Shown here: piece after piece, positions 19,870 to 30,044 of the stretch | Layout: every line of letters begins with the position of its first letter | Numbering within the stretch: position 1 is the stretch's first letter | Assembly: GCA_003427395.1 (NCBI GenBank) | Contig: BFEA01000414.1 | Coordinates: 889,233 to 921,792 of the forward strand | Reading direction: 5' to 3' | DNA: 32,560 nt | From: Chara braunii | Lineage: Eukaryota; Streptophyta; Charophyceae; Charales; Characeae | Made by a program: the position numbers and the translations under genes | The notes under the pieces: model-generated | What the model was told of the DNA's origin: nothing | Seen by the model: only the letters and a program-made list of their open reading frames with translations | The model's database searches: none

Positions 19870-20945
19870 ATCTCTTCGTCACCTCCGCCTGCTCCTCATC
19901 CCTCTGCCTCCTCCTCGTCCCCTCTGCCACCTCCTCGTCCCCTCTGCCTCCTCCTCGTCCCTCCTCCATCTCTCCTCCTCCTTATCACTTCCTCCTTATC
20001 ACTTCCTCCTTCATCTCTCATGATCATCACCCTGCCCTTCTTGTGCATCTTCCCTCCTCCTCCACTTTATCTTGTCCTCCTCGTCCTTCTCCTCGTTAAA
20101 ATCTCGTCACCTTTTCTTGTGTAAACTTCGATTTGTGTCGGTATCACCTCCTCTACCCTTATCGTTTATCTTTCCTCCTCCATCTCTCCTCGTCCTCCTC
20201 CTTCGTCCCTTCTCGTCCATCTTTCCTCCTTCATCTCTCCTCGTCGCCCCCCTCCACCCTCCTCGTCCATCTTTCCTCCTTCGTCTCTCCATCTCTTCTC
20301 CTCCATCTATCCATTTGTACTCTTCCACCTCCCATCCTCCTGGTCAAGGCCTCATCACTTTTTTCTTTTTTAATGAAAACATTAAAATTCGAACTGTGAT
20401 GGTATTTCGCCGTCCTCCGGCGGTATCTTATGTCGTCATCCTCCTCCTCTATGTCTCCTCGTTGTCCTCCTCCATACCTCCTCGTCCATCTTTCCTCCTC
20501 CATCTTTCCATCTCTCCTCCTCCACCTCTCATCCTCCTTGTCACCACTTCGTTACTTTCAATTTTTTAATGAAAACTTTGAAGTTCGAACTTTGATAGTA
20601 TCTCCTCGTCATCGTTATCTTCCTCTTCCTCCATGTTTCCTCGTCCTTCTCCTCCCTCCCTCCTCGTCCATCGCTCCATCTCTCCATCTCCCCTCCTGCA
20701 CCTCGCAACCTCTTTGTCACAACCTCGTCAGTTTTTTTAATGGAAACTTTGAAATTCAAATTGTGATGGTATCTCGTCATCGTCATCGTCATCCTCCACC
20801 TCCTCCATCTCTTTGTCCTCCTTCTCCATCCCTCCTTGTCTATCTTGCCTCCTCCATCTCTCCATCTCTACTCCTCCATTTTTGATCCTCCTCATCACGA
20901 TTTCGTTACTTTTTTTTGTTTTTAATAAAAATTTATAAGTTCGAA
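19870..20945. repeat. Pyrimidine-rich minisatellite array, about 1 kb
   Basis: The plus strand is dominated by CCTCCTCGTCC/ATCTCTCCTCC phrases. From about 20100 it is punctuated by A-rich inserts of the type TTTTTTAATGAAAACTTTGAARTTCGAACTGTGATGG (near 20365, 20555, 20735 and 20915; an early variant near 20110). The larger unit is about 175-250 bp. The last insert runs straight into repeat X1. Open frames in both strands are products of the simple sequence. Confidence 0.8.
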
Positions 20946-20947
20946 CT

Positions 20948-21995
20948 GTGATGGCATCTCGTTGTCGAGTGCACCAGTCCCGCAGGGGGATCCTCTCAGT
21001 CGCGTCATGGATGATTTTGCAGGACTTCACAAGCGTGAACAAAGACGCGTCTTTGTCGCTCCGGCCTAGTGGGTCAGCCATAGCTCTCACCAACCCAACT
21101 CTCACTAACCCCATCGACATGAGAGGGGCCCGCAAGGCACAACTTACCTCCATCTGTGGGAGCTACCACCACCCCTTAGGTGGGCATATCCCCACAGAGC
21201 TACCGAACCACGTACGGAAGTTTTTCGTATGCAATCGCAGAGGTAACCCAGCCGAGGGTGTTTCTCGTTCACTGTAACATAGGGAGTATGTGCGGCGAAT
21301 GCCTAAATCAGACCCATGTGTGAACCGATGAGTGAAAAGTTGATCTCCCAAGCGTGATCCTACGTCGATTAACTAGGACGACTAGTCTAACCACACGATA
21401 CATTTATCAAAGAAAATTTTAACTTCATGTGCAACTTGCGCCTAGTCCATTTTTCCACTCAACCCATAATTGTTTTAGTGCATGAACAGATGCCGCGCGC
21501 GAGACTTTGTATAAATAACGTAATGGCCCGAGTCTTATCATATCGACTAGCCATGCGAGAATACGTGAGCAGTCGCAATGATGGAGTACTATTTGGTGCC
21601 CATAACCATGCAACCCCCTCCATAATATGAGCTCGAATTCGACGCTCATATGTCGGGTGTGGCGAGCTTTGAAGGATCAGTCCCTTAACGAGCGCAAAAA
21701 CAAATCGAACACCTTGTCATCTTCTGCACCTTGTTTTGCACCAAGTGGGACATAGTAAGATCTCGTTGAGGAAAAAATAAAATTTGAGTGGTGGTGAGTT
21801 GTTTGTAGCACCACCCGCAGTATGCTAACCCTTCTACGCGGAACTCTATTATTCCACAAAAATAATCTTAAACAAGAAAGCTAAATCGTCGTGCATGCAT
21901 GAACGTGCAAACTTTCATAGGCCTTGGTCTATGCCTAACATGTGTGTGCGCTGACTATGATAGTCGCACACATGAAAGAATGGTTGAATCCTTCA
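20948..21995. repeat. Dispersed repeat X, copy X1 (about 1 kb)
   Basis: Colinear with X2 (about 23995-24985). Shared words include GTCCCGCAGGG, CCCTTAGGTGGGCATATCCCC, TTTTTCGTATGCAATCGCA, the AGCCGAGGG block and CATAGGCCTTG. X1 and X2 are about 3 kb apart in the same orientation with Y2 between, like long terminal repeats of an old element. They are clearly diverged, and a shared short frame (DM...AQL...HHPLGGHIP) is not recognised. Confidence 0.7.
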
Positions 21996-22147
21996 GACAA
22001 AGAGGTTGTGTGGCATCAAATGACCAATCCCACAAATATTGATGTGACTTGTCCATCAACATTATGCAATACATAGACAATTACCAATACTCAATCCACC
22101 ATTTTTCACTCATACATGCGATCACACAAAAATTGAACAACAAAACT

Positions 22148-22485
22148 ACCATTTCGTCAAAATTGACATTTTTTATTTTTTGAACGAAATTGAAACTGAG
22201 TTTTTTCAATTTTTTTGGTTGAAAACTCGTCTAAATTTTGTTTTTAAAACGTTGGACCCCCTGTATGTATCTGGACCTAGCTTGAGACCAGATACATCCA
22301 AACGGTCCCCCCTAGATGTATCTGGTCTCAAACTTAGTCCTGATACATTCAGGGTGTCCAGTGTTTTAAAAACGCCGGACCCTTAGAAGCAACAAAATTT
22401 AGACGGGTTTTCGGTCAAAAAAATTGAAAAAACTCAGTTTTAATTTTGTTCAAAAAATAAGAAATGTTCATTTTAACGAAATGGT
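22148..22485. repeat. 338-bp near-complete palindrome (foldback element)
   Basis: The outer arms, about 105 bp each, begin ACCATTTCGT and end ACGAAATGGT and are highly similar (both hold AACTGAGTTTTTTCAATTTTTTTG in complement). Inward, both sides carry GTTTTTAAAAC and GGAC. The centre holds a perfect 15-bp stem TGAGACCAGATACAT / ATGTATCTGGTCTCA (22283-22297, 22316-22330) with an 18-nt loop. It sits between X1 and Y2. No clear target duplication was found. A transcript of it would be a long double-stranded RNA hairpin. Confidence 0.85.
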
Positions 22486-22489
22486 TGTT

Positions 22490-23900
22490 ACAATATCCCA
22501 CACAATGAGGGAGTCAACTTTACTGGTCTCTGCAACTCGTATCCCACCTTACGCACACAAACCCCAACCGTTTTTCACCATCCCATAACAAAGATACCTA
22601 ATTCTTTAAAAATTATCATTTAGAAAGAAGTTTGAGTGAAAGTCTCAAGAAACATGTAAAACCCATGGGGGCTAAGACTTTAGGTTGAGGTGCAGAAGCA
22701 GGTAAAGTTGTGTCGTAAACCGACCTTTATCAAAAGATAACAGAAGAGCGATCCTTGATAGATCAGGCTGAAACTAGTCGAACCTTCAATCAAATGCATA
22801 GAATGACATTACAATACAGGTCAGAATGACGATTGCTACGCTTAAAATGCATGGAGAGTACACTTCATATCGTAGCCTAACTCCTCTACTAATATATTTT
22901 TCTCACTTCTTTCTAATAGGTACCAGAGATTGCCAAAACTCTCACGATCCGAAATTTAACAAACTCTCCAAAATTACAAAAATTTCGACAACATTACCCA
23001 TTGGAAAATTAGCAACCAAAATTTTTACTAAGTCTGGCATAAGCTTCAAGGTATGTCTAGGTTTTATAAAGGTAAATTTTGTCTAATTATTTGAATTAGC
23101 AGAAAATATAACAGCACTCCCTCTAGAGAAATAAACCCTAAGTTTTTCATTAAGTCAGATTCAAAGTTCAATGTAGTTTGACTTTACAAAAGGAAAAAAA
23201 TTGAGCGACTCCCTTAATTAGTAGAAATTTTGGAAGCACCTCCCTGAGGAAATAAGATTACAAAAAAAATTTCTACGTCAAAAATGAAAAGCAATATGCA
23301 ACTAGATTTTTGGCAAGTTTAAACACTTTACTTCATTGCAAGATATAGAGTTAGCCTACATGATATATTTTTTTATACGATATTATGAACTAACTCTAGT
23401 TCTAACCTTTAGTAAGGTCAAACCTACCTTATCCCAAACTTCTCTTTCCGTCCATCATTACTCTGCCCATCACTTAGCGAGCATCTAAGCGACTAGTTAT
23501 GAAAAAAATTCCGCCCCCCCTAAAAAATACATAGAAAACACACAAGTAAGCATACATATCTCATCAACCTTCATTTTTTTTTCCAAAGTACATAGTTAAC
23601 TCGACTCTCAAGTTATTGAACCCCTTTACCCTTTCTTATATCAGACATTAGATCAGATTGCCTCCAACTTATGGGTTTGTTTGAGCAAAAAACCGACAAC
23701 TAAAGACACCTAGTTAAAAAACAATATTTAATGAAAAACTTGCAAATGACAAATGAGGTGATTCAACAAACCCAAGTGACCTAGATATTAATTTTATTTT
23801 TTTCCCATAGCAAAAAATTATATAGGGTTGTGTCTATTAACAACACCAACAAAGCATGTGTTGGGTAAATAAAATGAGAAAAAGTAAAAATGATAGAAAT
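22490..23900. repeat. Dispersed repeat Y, copy Y2
   Basis: 22560-22800 matches Y1 and Y3 (GTCGTAAACCGACCTTTATCAA; GATCCTTGATAGATCAGGCTGAAAC). 23390-23690 matches Y3 at 29770-30070 (CTAACCTTTAGTAAGGTCAA; CATCTAAGCGAC; AGATTGCCTCCAACTTATGG). It has the same degenerate repeats around a CAGCACTCCCTCTAG-like phrase. It lacks the downstream part seen in Y1 and Y3 and is followed by X2. No intact frame. Confidence 0.65.
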
Positions 23901-23994
23901 TAGTTTGCAAAAAAAAAAAAGTTGTCTACCTTTTCGTGCCACATAATTCAATGAGTCGCCTTTTGGACAAAAAAGGGAGAAAATGATTTTTCGT

Positions 23995-24985
23995 TACAAT
24001 AGCGTCGAGCACATTGGTCCCGCAGGGGAACCCTCTCAACTGCATCACGTAGAATTTTGCAGAATTTGTCGCAGAGTGTGGTTGCCGCTCAGGCCGCACC
24101 TCTCGCGAGCCCCTACGACATGATAGAGCCACACGAGGCACAACTTGCCTCGACCCGCAAGAGCTGTCACCATCCCTTAGGTGGGCATATCCCCCCGACC
24201 TACCGAGTTACATGCAAAGATTTTTCGTATGCAATCGCAAAAGTGGTCCAGCCGAGGGCGTTCTCGTTCGTTGTAGCATTGGGAGTACACGTTGTTAAAG
24301 CCCAAATCGGACCCGTACACAAACCGTCACCCGAGACGCTAATATCTCAAACGAGATTCTACGTCGGTCGATTAGGACAACAATTCTAACCATGCTATAC
24401 ACTTCTCAACAAAGACTCGTATCTATGTGCAAATCGCGCCTAGTCCCTTTTTCCGCTCGACTCATAATTGTTCTCGTATTAGAGCGCGCAGACGTCGTGA
24501 GCGAGACTCCACATAAATGATGTTGTGGCGCGAGTTTTTGTCATATTGACTTAGCCATGCGCGTATATGAGAGCAGTTGCGATGATGGTGTATTATGTAG
24601 CAACCATAAAATACGGTCTTTTTTAAAGATCTCATTCGACGATCGGACATTGACTGACGCCCGAGTCAAAGGGTCAGTCCTTTGGCGAGAGCAGAATCCA
24701 ACCGGACGCCCCGCCATCTTCTGCACCCTGATGTGCCCCAAAGTAGGGTACAATAAGATGACACTGAGGGTACAGGGAAAATTGTAGTGGTGGTTAGTTG
24801 TCTGTCGCACCACCAACAATACTCTGACCCTTTTACCCGAACTTCTATCGTTCGACCAAAATAAAATAAAACAAGAAAATTTCAAAAGCTCGTTCGCACG
24901 CGAATGTGTAAATATTCATAGGCCTTGACCTATGCTAAAACATGTGCGAGGGCCGACTACAAAAGTCGTGTGCATGAAAATGGTG
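23995..24985. repeat. Dispersed repeat X, copy X2
   Basis: The second long copy of X (see X1). It closes the X1-Y2-X2 arrangement. The flanking sequence after 24985 is not Y-like, which fits the far end of an element. Confidence 0.7.
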
Positions 24986-25388
24986 TATTTATGCATAATC
25001 CCTTTTGCGAGTGCTATAACCTATAACTTATTCTACACGAGATTCAACGGTAGTCTACACACGGAAGTGCTTAAGCCACCAGTCCCCCTGCCAACCAAAA
25101 CCCCTCGGCCCGGTGAGCTAGGACCAAGTTGTACGGAGGGGCGACGACTACCGTTCGTCACTGGCAGGTCCAATCCCTCCATTTGCAAGCGGCAACTTTG
25201 TCGATTTTTTGTGCTCATAATAATTCATCGAAACGTCTGAAAATTTGAGGGTCCGTAGATTAGGTCGTGATCTTTCCGGGAAAAATATCAGAAAAAAAAA
25301 TTTTTTTAGCCGTCAAATTTTCGCTGCGCTGATTTGCTGCATTTTCGCAAATTTCATTTTTTCAGGCCCGATCGGTTTTTCACTCTAT
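24986..25388. other. No gene seen
   Basis: A frame open at 24932-25240 has no recognisable domain. An A9T7 stretch occurs near 25294-25309. Confidence 0.4.
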
Positions 25389-25468
25389 ACTACCGGTACC
25401 CCTGAGGTTTCTGACGTCAGGTGGACTACCGGTACCCCCGAGGTTTTTAACGTCAGGGGGACTACTGG
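25389..25468. repeat. 36-bp tandem repeat (2.2 copies) with TGACGTCA
   Basis: ACTACCGGTACCCC...GAGGTTT...ACGTCAGG is repeated at 25389-25424 and 25425-25460, plus a start at 25461. The first copy contains the palindrome TGACGTCA, a known bZIP (TGA/CREB type) binding word; the second has TAACGTCA. No adjacent gene makes a promoter role convincing. Confidence 0.75.
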
Positions 25469-25469
25469 T

Positions 25470-26320
25470 TTAAGAGAGGCGCAAACGTGAGAGAAATCAT
25501 AACATTTAGTTATGCGAACTTTCAAAGTCCCTTGTCATGGTGACGCTTTGCACGTTACCCACAATCGCTCAACCCTTCGTGGGCTTCAACGTTGCGAGAT
25601 GAACGTCATGAATGAGGTTTCCTTCATGATATTGAACGGGTGAAGGATAAGTTGTTCAACCTTCGTGCCGCCTCTATCCCTTAGGCGAAGCGTCGTAATG
25701 GGCAAGGCGTGAATGCTCCAACAGAAAAATTCCCACAAGAAATGAAAGATGAAAAACATTTCATTTAAACCATCACCACCTCTGTCACTCTTGAGAAAAA
25801 TGGAAAAAATGGTTATTTTCTCACTTTTTTTGAACTTTTCATGGGTTGGACGATGCTCGGCAGTTGGGCCTTGAGGGCGCCTTAAAAAAATAAAAAGAAA
25901 AACAAATGATCATATCGGGGAAGGCTGTGCACCAAGTTGTACTCACACAAAAAATCACACATTCGTATTTAACTGTTATATTGACCAGTATCAAAATTTT
26001 ATTGCTTGTGTTTTTTTTTTTTTTTTTCCCCTGGCAGAGAGGGACGACGCAATGTACAGACTGGTGACACTTTGTGGAGGAGGGTATGCCCACACTATTA
26101 CTTTGCAGAATTTATGAACCCGCTTTCCCGCCTCAAGTTCAATTCAATTTTTTTCCCATCTTCCTTCGTTCATTGAGCTGACACCCATATCATAACGTTA
26201 TCACTGAGGGCATACTCACACAACGACTTTAAGCTAGGTCTCTACAAGGTATCACGTCCAAAGGGGTGTTCATTTTTTTTATTATTTTTTTTTTGATGCG
26301 GTTGAGATATCTTATTTTAA
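25470..26320. other. No gene seen
   Basis: A T run (26010-26027) and a repeated GAGGGYATRCYCACAC word (near 26080 and 26206) are the only patterns I noticed. Confidence 0.4.
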
Positions 26321-26326
26321 GTCTGA

Positions 26327-26578
26327 CTAGGTTACCAGTCGGGCGGCCCGGGTCCCGGGTGGCCAGCTCGTGCAAGGACCAAGGAAGGTCCAAGCAAAAA
26401 AAAAAAAAAACTATGTTATGCAGAAAACTAAACTGAACAACTTTTGCCTCAGGGTCACATCGAAATTCTTCATCAAATTTAAAATAAAAAATAAATTTTA
26501 ATTTTTTTTTTTTTTTCATTATTTTTATTTTTTTTGGCCCGGTAAGGCAAGTGACCCCGGGCCACTCTGGTAGCCTAG
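26327..26578 (-). mobile_element. hAT-like MITE, copy 2, with 8-bp target duplication
   Basis: Inverted relative to copies 1 and 3. The ends are CTAGGTTACCAG and CTGGTAGCCTAG (one mismatch between them). Both flanks read AAGTCTGA (26319-26326 and 26579-26586), a perfect 8-bp duplication. The core ATCGAAATTCTTCATCAAAT is the reverse complement of the copy 1 core. It is 252 bp long and non-autonomous. Confidence 0.9.
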
Positions 26579-26599
26579 AAGTCTGACCATTTTTTTTTT

Positions 26600-27310
26600 T
26601 CTTCTAGGAGAGTACTAGAAAAGAAACAAAACGGAACCCAGACTCGACAAAACTAGGTACGCAGTGAAAATCAGGGTCGGCAAAAACATGCTCGGAGGTA
26701 GTGGTGGTTAAAAAACATTCCTACATATTTAAAAATGATTATTTCAATGTTCGTGAAATTTTAAAATTTTTGGTTTTATTTTACAAGTGTCCGTGAAAAA
26801 ATGAGTTTTTTCTTCCAACTATATCTATTTGTTGAAGATGGAATGAAAGTTTGAACGAGTTTATGAAATGTTTTAATTAAACTTTTATTTTACTGCAAAT
26901 AACTTATAATTAAGATTTAATTAAACTATTTTTTTTAATTGGAAATACTCATATAAATCACAATCAAATTAGAACAGTTCATGAACTCATCCGGACTTTC
27001 ATGCCATCTCAACAAGAAGGGATAACCTATTCTTGGAAAAAAAAGTTTTCAAGTAATACAAAATTTTTTAACTTAGAATGACATTTTTTTTAGAACCCTT
27101 GCCTGTACCCGGGATCTAGCCGCATTCCTGCGGCAGATCCATTCGATTGTGCTCTTCCTATACTCAGGAGTACCAGCCCGTTCGTCAAAGTGAATTCAAA
27201 AAAAAAAAATAAAAAAATCTAAAAGAAAATAATGAATCTAGAAAAACAAATCTAAACGAAGAATATTTAAAGCGAATCTAAAGAAAGTAATGAAAAAAAG
27301 GAAAAAACTT
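26600..27310. other. No gene seen; AT-rich with one hairpin
   Basis: Very AT-rich. GGGATCTAGCCGCA / TGCGGCAGATCC (about 27111-27140) forms a stem of about 12 bp with a 4-nt loop and one small bulge. CCCGTTTAAAACGGG at 27328-27342, just beyond, is a near palindrome. Confidence 0.45.
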
Positions 27311-27452
27311 ACCTGAAAAAATGGTAACCCGTTTAAAACGGGATCCGTCAGGTGCATTGGAGACTCAAACGCCCCAGGCACTTCAGAGTGCGCCAGCTTC
27401 CGCTTCGCTTATAGTTAGGAATTTTTTATTTCTATTTTTTTCTCTAATTCTT

Positions 27453-27501
27453 GTTGGCTTATGCCAACGCTTCTGTCACGTTCGTGGGCTCACCCACGAA
27501 C
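27453..27501. repeat. Two adjacent perfect hairpins
   Basis: GTTGGC/GCCAAC (27453-27458, 27463-27468) and GTTCGTGGG/CCCACGAAC (27480-27488, 27493-27501), each with a 4-nt loop. On the minus strand they lie just downstream of the U6-like 3' end, so they could be part of the same repeat's tail. Confidence 0.6.
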
Positions 27502-27543
27502 TGTTCAAATACAGACCCGAGTTCGATCCCGACTGGGATCGAG

Positions 27544-27788
27544 AAAAAAAATTCGGGTCGTTTCTCAATTTTTGCGTGTCATCCTTGCGCAGGGGCCATG
27601 CAGTCCCTCGCGGCTGATTCTGGCCGCGTGATCCTACCGATCGCATGGCCAAGATCGGCCACGCCCAAACTGCCCCATCTTGACGTGCAACTCCAAAAGA
27701 AGTTAGCCAAGTGTTAGTGCAACCTGGACTCGATCCCGGTCTCTGCTGAGTGAAAGTCTGATGTCATAACCTACTGGGCTAGCTCCTA
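27544..27788 (-). repeat. Chimeric element: tRNA-type pol III head plus U6 snRNA 3' half
   Basis: On the minus strand, a perfect A box TAGCCCAGTAGG (27781-27770) and a one-mismatch B box GGATCGAGTCC (27736-27726) have normal tRNA spacing. About 125 nt of unrelated sequence follow. Then bases 27601-27544 match the U6 snRNA 3' half: GCATGGCCCCTGCGCAAGG, ATGACACGCA, GAGAAACGACCCGAA, ending in T8, a pol III terminator. A transcript from the tRNA head would be about 245 nt and end at the U6 terminator. It may be a SINE with a U6-derived tail, or a U6 fragment next to an unrelated SINE. The tRNA fold is not preserved. Confidence 0.65.
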
Positions 27789-27833
27789 TTACGGGAGCTA
27801 GACCTGCACCTCTTATAAAATGTAGAGGTGCAG
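27779..27833. repeat. Two hairpins next to the tRNA-like head
   Basis: CTAGCTCC/GGAGCTAG (27779-27786, 27794-27801) and CTGCACCTCT/AGAGGTGCAG (27804-27813, 27824-27833), both perfect. The first shares bases with the tRNA-like 5' end, as if that end had been partly duplicated in inverted form. Confidence 0.6.
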
Positions 27834-27849
27834 TCCCCAGTAGGCCTAG

Positions 27850-28854
27850 CCGACACTCAACAGGCCCAGCCTGCCTTGCCCAGCCCCTTTGTCCAGCCGT
27901 CTGCACATTCCGCAACGGCCTTCAACTCTTAGTAGGTAGGTTGTCGGGTCCCTCGGTCGCTGTTGTGATTCCAACCCTCGGATGGCGGTTTTTTTTAACT
28001 CTTAAGCTCCGAATCGCGCGGCTTAGCAGTCGCACGTCTTTATTTTTAGTGGGATAGGCTCGGGATCAACATTCTCAATGCTTGCGCCTCCCTGTGGTCC
28101 TGCCGAACGTGGTAGGAGGTCGATCACCCCGCTAATCATCACTTACTGTTTCTGAATGTCAACAGACATTAAAAAAAAAAACATTTAGTCTTTCGGTCAA
28201 AGGTCAGACTGAATGAATTTTTAGCCGACATCAGTCTTATCAAGTCCTTTAATTCAATAAAAAGTCGGACAGCGTCCGATGTTCAAAATCTCCGGCGAAT
28301 ACCCTTGTCATGGTATTTGCCCCGACACCGTGATTGCAGTTGGATAAGCTTTTTGGATTGCTCCGTGTGAGTTTGCCCTCGGTGAGGGCACTTAGGCAGA
28401 ACGAAGAACACGGGGAGCGCAATTGTTAGAAAAAAAAAGAACTAAAAACAAAAAAGCCAACGAAGCTTTGGCCGTGAAAGTGGTCTCTGCATTTCAACCG
28501 TGCTAGTGTGAGTACGCCATCATAGAAGGCATTTTGAGCACGAGGAATTTGCGTTGCCTTGCTGGCAGGGAAAGGAAGAAAATGACAAAAGGAGAAAAAA
28601 AGGAAAAACACCAACGTTTCCCTCTCCCCATAATAGTGGTCAAATGCATTCTGGAAAGTGGTCATTTGAGTAATGCCCCACATGACATCTTTTCACGACA
28701 TCATTGATCTCTGACATGTTTGTTCTTTTTTTTTTTTTTTCCCTTCAGCTAGACCGTCAACACCGGTGCTACTTCCGAAATTCCCACTGCAGGTATCCTC
28801 ACGCAAAAGGCTCAAGAAATAGCGGCGCGCAATGAGCATATAGCTTCCGAGTCG
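27850..28854. other. No gene seen
   Basis: Small hairpins such as GCCCTCGGTGAGGGC (near 28373) and TCGGACAGCGTCCGA (near 28264) occur, plus A and T runs. No coding region is supported. Confidence 0.4.
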
Positions 28855-29057
28855 GGATCTTAGGTGCGGGTGTAATGGTGGTTTAAGGCCTTAGGTTAAA
28901 CTGCATAAGCACGTAAGTTGCGCCGTAGACCGACCTGTTATCAAAGGATAACATAAGAGTGATCCTTTGTAGGATCATGCCAAACAAACCGATCCTTCAA
29001 TTTATAGCATCAACCTGCATTTCAATTTAGGCAAAAAAAAATCAATACCGTATTTAA
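28855..29057. repeat. Dispersed repeat Y, copy Y3, first part
   Basis: Matches Y1 (14310-14470) and Y2 (22660-22810): GCCGTAGACCGACCTGTTATC, GTGATCCTTTGTAGGATCATG. It is interrupted at 29057 by hAT-like MITE copy 3 and continues at 29347. Confidence 0.65.
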
Positions 29058-29099
29058 CTAGGCTACAAGAGTGGCCCGGGGTCACTTGCCCGGCCAGGC

Positions 29100-29144
<45 letters not shown>

Positions 29145-29346
29145 AATGTTATTTTTTATCCTAAATTTGGTGAAGAATTTCGATGTGACCCTGAGGCAAA
29201 AGTTGTTCAGTTTATTTTTCTGCATAACATAGTGTTTTTTGGGGATTTTTTGAATTTGTTTTTTTGTTTTTTTTTTTGCTGGGGCCTTCCCTGGTCCTTG
29301 CACGGGCTGGCCACCGGGGACCCGGGCGGCCCGGCTGGTAGCCTAG
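29058..29346 (+). mobile_element. hAT-like MITE, copy 3, nested in repeat Y3
   Basis: The ends are CTAGGCTACAAG and CTGGTAGCCTAG, and both flanks read GTATTTAA (29050-29057 and 29347-29354), a perfect 8-bp duplication. It has the same GC-rich ends and core as copy 1. An uninterrupted A run of 43 (29101-29143) makes it the longest copy, 289 bp. Y sequence resumes after the duplication. Confidence 0.92.
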
Positions 29347-30044
29347 GTATTTAAAGTAAATGATGGACATGCTCTATTTCATAGCCTAACTTCTCTCTCC
29401 TAACTTCTTTTTCACCTTCTTCTAATCGGCACCAGAAGTTATTGAAAATTTTGGCAGCATGTCCTCTAAACAAGGTGGATTGCTAATTTTTTCCTAACAG
29501 AAAATAATCGAGCATTCTAGATTTCATGAACTTTCGACAGCGCTACCCGTATGAAAAGTGTCTCTCCATAATTTTCATGAGCCCAAAAATACTAACTTTT
29601 TCAGATGTGTAAGAAATTCGATAGCGCTTCCCGTAGAAAAAAGAGGTTGCCTAGATTTATGCAAAGTTGAAAATACGAAAGCAAAGTACAATTATACTTG
29701 AGACTAACCTTTGAAACTCACTTGATAGTTAAAACTTGATATAGTTAACAATATCATTCTTTGAAGATGGTATAGTGAGCTAGCAGTAGTCCTAACTTTT
29801 AGTAAGGTCAATCGTATCTTATCGCAAACTTTTCTCTCATCATCCATTTTACATGCCTATAAGTCCAACACTCGGCAAGCATCTAAAGCGACAAAGCTAT
29901 CGAAAAAGTATCCCAAAAGATAATTAAAAAAACACAGGCAAGTGATCACAATAACCTCTCTCACTAACCCTTAGGTTCCTTTCCAGATCACATAGTTCGT
30001 TTCAATCTCACGTTATTACCTCTTTACCCTTCCTTACATAAGGC

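Noticed and set aside
19726-20885. Proline/serine/leucine-rich proteins on the plus strand
   Set aside because: They are products of the pyrimidine-rich minisatellite in all frames, without a conserved start or domain.
24057-24389. Protein gene in repeat X (shared HHPLGGHIP segment)
   Set aside because: The frame agrees between X1 and X2 only over a short stretch and then diverges by frameshift. No family is recognised.
27720-27790. Real tRNA gene on the minus strand
   Set aside because: A and B boxes fit, but the acceptor, anticodon and T stems do not pair properly.
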